From: Tetradesmus obliquus
Taxonomy: Eukaryota > Chlorophyta > Chlorophyceae > Sphaeropleales > Scenedesmaceae
DNA length: 64,000 nt
Direction of reading: 5' to 3'
Assembly (NCBI GenBank): GCA_030272155.1
Contig: CP126193.1
Span: forward strand, 930,001 to 994,000
Positions within the stretch are counted from its first letter, which is position 1. Each line of letters begins with the position of its first letter. The notes under the pieces were generated by a model, which had not been told where the DNA came from, did not search any database, and saw only the letters and a program-made list of their open reading frames with translations. Positions 60,501 to 64,000 of this stretch are shown one piece after another. Made by a program: the position numbers and the translations under genes.

Positions 60501-63500
60501 GCTTACAGAGCCAACCCTCCATGTTGTGGATGGTGCATGTGGTTGAATATGCCGCTGTATCGTGCTGCTATTATGTACATACATGTGTGTCCCAGCCAGC
60601 TCATTTTGACCTGCACCTCACCTGCTGTGTCTGTAACTTTGCTATGCATGCAGGTGCGTGCCCTGCAGCGCTTTGAGCAGCAGCTCGCAGGCTGCCGCAT
60701 GAACCCCAACGAGCTCTACGCCTGCCTCAAGCTGCCGCCATACCTCTGCACACTTGCTTGCTGCCCTTATTCGCTGCCCTGCAGGTCCGTGCCCTGCAGC
60801 GCTTCGAGCAGCAGCTCGCAGGCCGCCGCATGAACCCCAACGAGCTCTCAGCCTGCCTCAAGCTGCTGGCCTACCTCTGCAGCCGCTCAAGTGCATGCGA
60901 CGCCTCTTATTTGGCATCAGCTCGGGCCTCCAATGCACTGCTGGTGCCATCTGCAGCAGGCTTGCTGATGCCTGCTGCACGGGTGGTGCATGTGGGCGGC
61001 AGTGGGGGTGGCGTGGCTGCTGCGAGGCTGCTGGGAAGGGCTGACCCGCGGCACCTGGTGCTGGCACACCCGCAGATCTCAGACCACATCTGCAGGTGGG
61101 TGTGCAAAACTGTCAAACTAATAGATTTCTAGAGGCCCCTATGCTGCGCTTGTGCCTGCGCACACGCACTGGCTGCTGCTGCGGGTTGCATGGCTGTCTC
61201 CTTGCAGCCTGTTAGACTGCTGAACACTCTTTTGGCCGATCGCTGTCCTGGAACACTGCTGAAACTGCTGCATCTACTTGCTGCTGCAGGTGGCTTGGCG
61301 TCGCCTCACTTTCTGACATGCTGTCAGAAGAGCTGGACCCGGCCCAGCCACTCAACCCCCTACCAGCCATCAACGGCACAACCCTGCAGCACATACAGTC
61401 CCTACTCGCCAGCCCTCATTTCGCACCTGCTGTCTTCAGCATTGCAGCAGCTCACGCAGCAGCAGTGCCTGCCCTGCGGCAGCTGGGGTTGGGTGCTGTG
61501 GCGCAGGTGTGTGCTGCTGCTGCTGAGCCTGGGAGGCTGCTGTTGGTGGACCGGCTGTGCAGCAGGGTGGTGCTGAGCAACAGCGGCAGGGATGTCACCA
61601 GGGACACCGCATCACGCCAGGTGAGTGATGTGGGGTGATGGCGCTGGATGCTTATAGCTATAGGATGGTTGGGAATGCCACCGGTGCTGTCGTAACAACG
61701 TGTTGTGACGTCATTGTTGGCAAACAGCATAGGAGGCGTGCTGTTGCATGTTGCCCAGCGCTCTGTGTGGTTCTCTTCGGTGTCATGCATCCAGCTGTTT
61801 CCCTAAAGCAGAAAATCATCTGCAGCCGTCTAGCTCCCTGTGCCCCTGCAAGCAAGCTGCTGCACATCCCCCTGCACACCCTCCTGCGCACCCTGCCTCC
61901 TGCCCTGCTCACCAATCACGTACTTGCCTCGCCTCTGTATGTCTGCCTGCAGTTTTACGAGTACAGTGCTCACTGCCGCTCACACCGCACTGCTGAATGT
62001 GCATGCCTCACCTCTCTGTGCTCATCTGCTTGTACAGATCTACGAGTACTTTGACAGCAGCAGCGGCACGCTGTACGTGGCAGTGCCCCCCGCAGGCCTG
62101 GCGCTGTCTTCGCTGCTGGCGCAGGTGCTGAGCAGGGCCCTGGGCAGCCCCTTCACGCTGCCGCTGCACCCGCTGCTGGAGGTGCCTGACGCGGCACAGC
62201 TGCCGCTGCTGCAGCCGGTGCTGCACCCAGGTGGGTGGGCTGGGATTGATTAAGGTATTAAATAATGATGTGGTCGTCAATGCTGGGGTGCAGTGTGCAG
62301 CGCTGCGCACAGGAGAGCAATTGCTGTGGTGGATTCGAGCATACTCAAGTGGTGTTGTGGGATGGTGGTATGAAACGGCGTCAATAATGTCACAGCTGGG
62401 CAGCCCCTTCACGCTGCCGCTGCACCCGCTGCTGGAGGTGCCTCACGCGGCACAGCTGCTGCTGCTGCAGCCGGTGCTGCACCCAGGTGTGTTGTGCTTG
62501 ATCGCTGTGTGGTGTGGTTGACGTGGCCGGTGTGCAGTGCGGCACTGCTGCACGAAGCAGAGCATTCTGCTTTTGTTTAGTTATATGATTATCGTTGGCC
62601 TACTGTTATGGAATGGCGGGATCACTGTAACATATTCCGTTTCACGCTGGGGCCCTGGGCAGCCCCTTCACGCTGCCGCTGCACCCGCTGCTGGAGGTGC
62701 CTGACGCGGCGCAGCTGCCGCTCCTGCAGCCAGTGCTGCACCCAGGTGGGTGGGATGGGATGTGGTTTGAGAGAAGATAGTTACATGTGGGTCCTGGCAC
62801 CATCCTGCTTGAACACATGGTCTGAGACCAGAAAAGGAGAGTGAGCACTGTTGAACACAATGCACACCCTTGAGCGCCGAACCTGTGATGTTATATCCAG
62901 AGCCGTCTTGCTGCGGTGCGCAACGACACCCCACCTCACCGACAGCTTGCTCTAATTGCAAACCACACCGTTTGGGTGTGTCAATCGGGTTGTGGACGTT
63001 GCTTTTGATGCAGTGCCTAATTTTTGCAAACTCAATGCTCGCGAGCTGTGGAGTGGCAGGCTTACTCGAAGGTGTTCTGCTCAACCAAGTGCTCAAGTGC
63101 TGCTGTGTTTTGTACTTACTGCAGGCGGCTATGACAGTGACCTGGAAGGAGCCCTCGCCAGCGGCCACGTGGGCTCGCCAGTGCAGCCAGCAGACAGGGC
63201 CTTGCTGCGCCTGCGGCCCCTTCGACACTACGCAGCAGGGGAGCTGGTTGCAGTCAAACGCCGGTCAAACAGAAACCCTGCTGCTGCTGCTGCTGCTGCT
63301 GTCAGCTCAGCTGCAGTGATAGCGCAGATAGCTGCTGGTGATGCTGGTGGCGGTGATGCGGAGGGTGCTGCGCTGTGCTACGGGCGTGTTGCGGTTGATG
63401 CTGCGCCTGCTGCTGGCCAGGCTGCGTACAGGCTGTCAGTGGAGGTGGAGCTGGGCGTGTACCAGACGCTGCTGTCAACACAGGTGCGTTGCAGTCGGCG

Positions 63501-64000
63501 CCAGTGGGCTGCTTGGCAGGTGGAGAATAGAACCCACTGCCTTGTTTGTTGCTCCACCCGGCTGGTGTGAATGTACGCCGGATTCTGTTACACTTGAGTT
63601 TGCCCTTATTGCTCCCTGCAGCTGTGTGGCAGTGTTGTCCTCCGCAGTATTTGCACACTGCTTAGGAGCTCAAAGTTCCTGAGTGTGTATGCATTTTGCC
63701 TGGCTGCAGGTGTTTTGCTTCCAGAGTGGTGCATCTGGCACGCCCCTGCCAGCAGCTGCCACTGCAGAGCAGCCCGCCGCTGCTGCAGCAGGCGAGCAGG
63801 CCCAGCCAGAGACTGCAGCAGCAGCAGCAGGCGGCGCCAGCAGCAGCTCTAGCACCGCTGCAGCAGCATCGGGCCAGCAGGTGAGAGCAAGAGGTAGATG
63901 ATTTTGCAGCATGGTGCAGACGTGTCAGTCTGGTGTGCAGGAAGCGGCTGGTGAGCTGCGCACAAAGCAGCATAGCGCAGCAGCATCGGGCCAGCAGGTG
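25651..64000 (+). CDS. Sacsin homologue (giant SIRPT-repeat chaperone-like protein), 3' end outside window
   Basis: Sacsin is a very large protein of repeated units with an Hsp90-like ATPase fold, linked to Hsp70 co-chaperoning and proteostasis. Forty-nine exons, all in phase, give 6126 codons. Exons: 25651-25683, 25922-25999, 26224-26287, 26669-26819, 27239-27302, 27509-27554, 27821-27996, 28244-28506, 28795-29134, 29361-29458, 29887-30256, 30750-31074, 31392-31677, 31973-32655, 32872-33113, 33868-34248, 35303-35964, 36638-36905, 37398-37523, 38251-38509, 38981-39180, 41812-42062, 42238-42341, 42722-42837, 43403-43757, 43924-44594, 44891-45424, 45617-46495, 46710-47554, 47783-48104, 48353-49015, 49463-50325, 50761-51227, 51563-51753, 52360-52743, 52977-53157, 53431-54162, 54353-54756, 55205-57094, 57335-57989, 58244-58821, 59035-59344, 59532-59716, 60143-60460, 60785-61095, 61290-61620, 62038-62230, 63125-63483, 63710-63880. 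The start [11 protein letters not shown] fits the family's DFGQ opening. Ala, Gln and Ser runs inflate it beyond human sacsin (about 4580 aa). Any J or HEPN domain would lie to the right. Confidence 0.93.
26536..26960 (+). repeat. Head and tail copies around sacsin exon 4 (26669-26819)
   Basis: A head copy at about 26536-26604 repeats GCGGTGCTGTCTCC through TTCAACGAT. A tail copy at 26943-26960 repeats the exon end and donor GCAGGTTTGG|GTGAGTGG. The exon itself is used between them because only it joins exons 3 and 5 in phase. Confidence 0.8.
28988..29139 (+). repeat. 152-bp tract nearly identical to 44448-44599 (repeat 1 versus repeat 2)
   Basis: Covers the coding segment [14 protein letters not shown] to AGAGRLRAQ plus the first intron bases. 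By eye it differs from its counterpart 15.46 kb away at three positions near its left end, with no indel, while sequence on both sides is strongly diverged. Confidence 0.9.
29775..29831 (+). repeat. Head copy of sacsin exon 11 (29887-30256)
   Basis: GCAG|GCTGTGGCC..CACAGATGCCC repeats the exon 11 acceptor and first 45 bases. In the exon's frame it runs into a stop, so it is intronic debris carrying a usable-looking acceptor. Confidence 0.8.
30532..30749 (+). repeat. Two head copies of sacsin exon 12 (30750-31074)
   Basis: Copies starting at 30532 and 30623 each repeat the pyrimidine tract ACTGTCTTCTTTCTKCAG-like motif and a CCGG start. Only the copy at 30750 continues. Three near-identical polypyrimidine/acceptor sites therefore stand in a row. 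Confidence 0.65.
31269..31391 (+). repeat. Scrambled head copies of sacsin exon 13 (31392-31677)
   Basis: CACGTGCTGCTG and GGATCACGAGCTGCTA occur twice before the true exon, intermixed with CTG/CTA triplet runs. The copy at 31269 has an acceptor, but its frame ends in TAG. Confidence 0.6.
33474..33867 (+). repeat. Two head copies of sacsin exon 16 (33868-34248)
   Basis: Copies at 33474 and 33655 repeat the acceptor and the first 90-110 bases coding [15 protein letters not shown]..YDP. The copy at 33655 keeps more of the exon (through LDPEAC). Neither has an obvious donor. Spacing is 181 and 213 bases. Confidence 0.9.
34439..34983 (+). repeat. Five tail copies of sacsin exon 16 end, each with a GTGCGC donor
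   Basis: Copies end at 34492, 34615, 34734, 34894 and 34983, after the true donor at 34248. Each repeats GAGGGCGA.GG.GACATGG to GGCAAG|GTGCGC, from 12 bases (last copy) to 70 bases (34825-34894). Six equal 5' splice sites lie within 740 bases. None has its own acceptor. Confidence 0.92.
36196..36637 (+). repeat. Three head copies of sacsin exon 18 with CTG-tract acceptors
   Basis: Copies at 36196, 36349 and 36481 each have a (CTG)n-CAG acceptor and about 95 exon bases ([21 protein letters not shown]). The true exon starts at 36638. The first copy has an extra base that shifts the frame. CTG tracts lengthen from copy 1 to copy 4. Confidence 0.92.
37054..37135 (+). repeat. Tail copy of sacsin exon 18 end (36638-36905)
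   Basis: 82 bases coding [20 protein letters not shown] and the donor AAG|GTAGGC repeat the exon end, 230 bases downstream. Confidence 0.9.
37598..37776 (+). repeat. Two tail copies of sacsin exon 19 end (37398-37523)
   Basis: A short, diverged copy ends at 37635 (GCAGTACAGCTCGCTGCTGCGG|GT, split here by one changed base). A better one at 37705-37776 repeats [20 protein letters not shown] and its CAG|GTGTGG donor. Confidence 0.85.
37956..38250 (+). repeat. Two head copies of sacsin exon 20 (38251-38509)
   Basis: Copies at 37956 and 38104 repeat the [20 protein letters not shown] segment. The second has lost its acceptor dinucleotide (CACTGCGG instead of CACTGCAG), so only the first could compete for splicing. 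Confidence 0.88.
38575..38636 (+). repeat. Tail copy of sacsin exon 20 end with donor
   Basis: 62 bases coding [19 protein letters not shown] repeat 38448-38509 and end CAG|GTGAGC. Confidence 0.88.
38867..38925 (+). repeat. Decayed head copy of sacsin exon 21
   Basis: TCTGGAAGGGGAGCTGCAGC resembles the exon 21 start at 38981 but is out of frame with it. Confidence 0.55.
39330..39624 (+). repeat. Two tail copies of sacsin exon 21 end
   Basis: Copies end at 39423 and 39624 with ATACAG|GTGGGT and ATACAG|GTGAGC and repeat the coding segment [17 protein letters not shown]. They restore the very start of repeat 2 three times over. Confidence 0.9.
39664..40971 (+). repeat. Intronic satellite-like array, period about 182 bp, seven units and part of an eighth
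   Basis: Aligned unit starts at 39664, 39847, 40026, 40208, 40388, 40571, 40754 and 40936. Units share TGCACCTTTGAATATTGTGCC, GGCTGCAATATTT and GATGTGCACTTGCTCCCTGT. Differences between units are substitutions and 1-4-base indels. The array sits inside the 2.6-kb intron 21. It has no coding potential. Confidence 0.93.
40985..41318 (+). repeat. Intronic minisatellite, period about 31 bp, about eleven units
   Basis: The core GGGGCCGGTCACAATTGT recurs near 41011, 41041, 41072, 41103, 41133, 41164, 41194, 41226, 41256, 41287 and 41306. Two units share a GGGCTCAATTTTTTGCTTG variant, giving a 61-bp higher-order repeat. Confidence 0.92.
41398..41811 (+). repeat. Two head copies of sacsin exon 22 (NADDAG exon, 41812-42062)
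   Basis: An old copy at about 41398-41520 is clearly diverged, its NADD-equivalent unreadable. A younger copy at 41605-41740 has acceptor CTGCAG and reads [20 protein letters not shown]. Neither has a donor at the point of divergence. The true exon reads QNADDAGAT. Confidence 0.9.
42436..42463 (+). repeat. Tail copy of sacsin exon 23 end
   Basis: GACCCGCAAGCC..AAACCTGCCAG|GTGAGG repeats the exon end at 42314-42341, with differences. Confidence 0.65.
43128..43402 (+). repeat. Two head copies of sacsin exon 25; the first is a possible in-frame cassette exon
   Basis: The copy at 43128 runs 96 bases from GCCGCAG to GGCCAG|GTCTTA, so it has both splice sites and a phase-0, 32-codon length that would repeat [16 protein letters not shown]. 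The copy at 43281 stops after about 32 bases. The true exon is 43403-43757. Confidence 0.88.
44448..44599 (+). repeat. 152-bp tract nearly identical to 28988-29139
   Basis: Counterpart in repeat 2 of the patch in repeat 1, with three visible differences and no indel. The following exons (both beginning TGGAACGAGG) diverge at once. Confidence 0.9.
48641..48748 (+). repeat. In-frame coding minisatellite, 27 bp x 4 (NAVDAHEAA)
   Basis: Four identical 27-base units in exon 31 encode NAVDAHEAA repeated four times in a linker. Identity of the units implies recent slippage or unequal exchange, and length polymorphism is likely. Confidence 0.95.
49087..49363 (+). repeat. Three tail copies of sacsin exon 31 end
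   Basis: Copies ending near 49134, 49248 and 49363 repeat the [14 protein letters not shown] segment with GTAAGA, GTGAGG and GTGATG donors. They shorten with distance. Confidence 0.88.
50393..50487 (+). repeat. Tail copy of sacsin exon 32 end (95 bp)
   Basis: Repeats 50231-50325, coding [19 protein letters not shown] and ending ATGAG|GTGAGT, with a handful of mostly silent differences. Confidence 0.92.
51457..51888 (+). repeat. Head and tail copies around sacsin exon 34 (51563-51753)
   Basis: The head copy at 51457 repeats the acceptor and [15 protein letters not shown]. The tail copy at 51829-51888 matches 51721-51780 with three differences in 60 bases, all after the donor, so this duplication is very recent. 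Confidence 0.93.
52021..52359 (+). repeat. Three head copies of sacsin exon 35 (52360-52743)
   Basis: Copies at 52021, 52137 and 52257 repeat the acceptor and [14 protein letters not shown]. The first has TAG in place of the Tyr codon. The second has a possible donor (TCAG|GTGCTG). Spacing is 116, 120 and 103 bases. Confidence 0.93.
59913..60003 (+). repeat. Decayed head copy of sacsin exon 44 (60143-60460)
   Basis: After a CTCTCAG acceptor the copy resembles the exon start (GTGACAGCGAATTTGGCGAG, TCCTGGCCCGA) but carries a stop and indels. Confidence 0.7.
60654..60784 (+). repeat. Head copy of sacsin exon 45 (60785-61095)
   Basis: About 110 bases repeat the acceptor and [20 protein letters not shown] with few differences, offset 131 bases. 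No donor. Confidence 0.92.
61953..62037 (+). repeat. Decayed head copy of sacsin exon 47
   Basis: CTGCAG|TTTTACGAGTACAGTG resembles the true start at 62038 (TACAG|ATCTACGAGTACTTTG). Confidence 0.6.
62396..62745 (+). repeat. Two tail copies of sacsin exon 47 end
   Basis: Copies 62396-62486 and 62652-62745 repeat [19 protein letters not shown] and the CCCAG|GTGNGT donor of the exon ending at 62230. The second also repeats the intron bases GTGGGTGGG. Confidence 0.93.
63977..64000 (+). repeat. Tail copy of sacsin exon 49 end, cut by the window edge
   Basis: 24 identical bases (CAGCAGCATCGGGCCAGCAG then GGTG) repeat the exon 49 end and donor at 63861-63884. Confidence 0.7.

Larger units (their letters stand above)
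50761..63880 (+). other. Sacsin repeat 3, degenerate at ATPase motifs; continues toward the C-terminal region
   Basis: The position of [14 protein letters not shown] is taken by [14 protein letters not shown] (about 51065-51100, residue about 3680). GRFGxGFNxVYHxTD is replaced by [15 protein letters not shown] (about 51709-51753). Family features around these remain: [67 protein letters not shown] and [20 protein letters not shown]. The last two mark the end of the repeat region in animal sacsins. Confidence 0.8.

Overview
The window looks like nuclear DNA of a chlorophycean green alga, probably Scenedesmaceae-like (Sphaeropleales), with Chlamydomonadales as the alternative. The evidence is moderately high GC, dense short GTGAG...CAG introns, very abundant CAG/CTG tracts, TGTAA polyadenylation-type signals, and an algal-type two-domain PiT phosphate transporter. 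The family assignment is inference. Gene structures were built by hand: every splice junction was chosen so that reading phase is kept, and every multi-exon model below chains without a phase break.

Layout, left to right: (1) the 3' end of an unidentified gene (1-335, +); (2) a five-exon gene for a 119-residue secreted six-cysteine protein (938-2791, +); (3) an RNA 3'-terminal phosphate cyclase, RtcA type (3468-7789, +); (4) a PiT/Pho4 phosphate transporter (8632-12708, +); (5) a gene-poor stretch with a 2.5-kb TIR-bounded element (14544-17070); (6) a box C/D snoRNP assembly factor, BCD1/ZNHIT6 type (17539-20898, +); (7) a gap with a tRNA-derived SINE and a second insertion consisting only of its tail; (8) a 240-residue protein with two CxxCxGxG zinc-binding motifs (25181-23631, -); (9) divergent from it, a giant sacsin homologue from 25651 past the right edge, 49 exons and 6126 codons in view, with three sacsin (SIRPT) repeats.

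The most unusual property is architectural. Tandem copies of segments that cross one exon/intron junction are everywhere. 'Head' copies carry the 3' splice site plus the first 40-130 bases of an exon and lie upstream of it. 'Tail' copies carry the last 20-95 bases of an exon plus its 5' splice site and lie downstream. The sacsin gene has about 45 such copies, and BCD1, the phosphate transporter and RtcA carry them too. The copy continuous with the exon body is always the last of a head array or the first of a tail array, so the mRNA can stay intact while introns fill with decoy splice sites. Copy ages range from near-identical to barely recognisable, which suggests a continuing process.

The sacsin-like protein has two apparently intact ATPase-type repeats and a third whose nucleotide-binding motifs are replaced. 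A near-identical 152-bp patch shared by repeats 1 and 2 points to gene conversion. The divergent CxxCxGxG gene shares a roughly 470-bp intergenic region with the sacsin gene, a possible chaperone-linked pair. No rRNA, tRNA, CRISPR or viral element was recognised.
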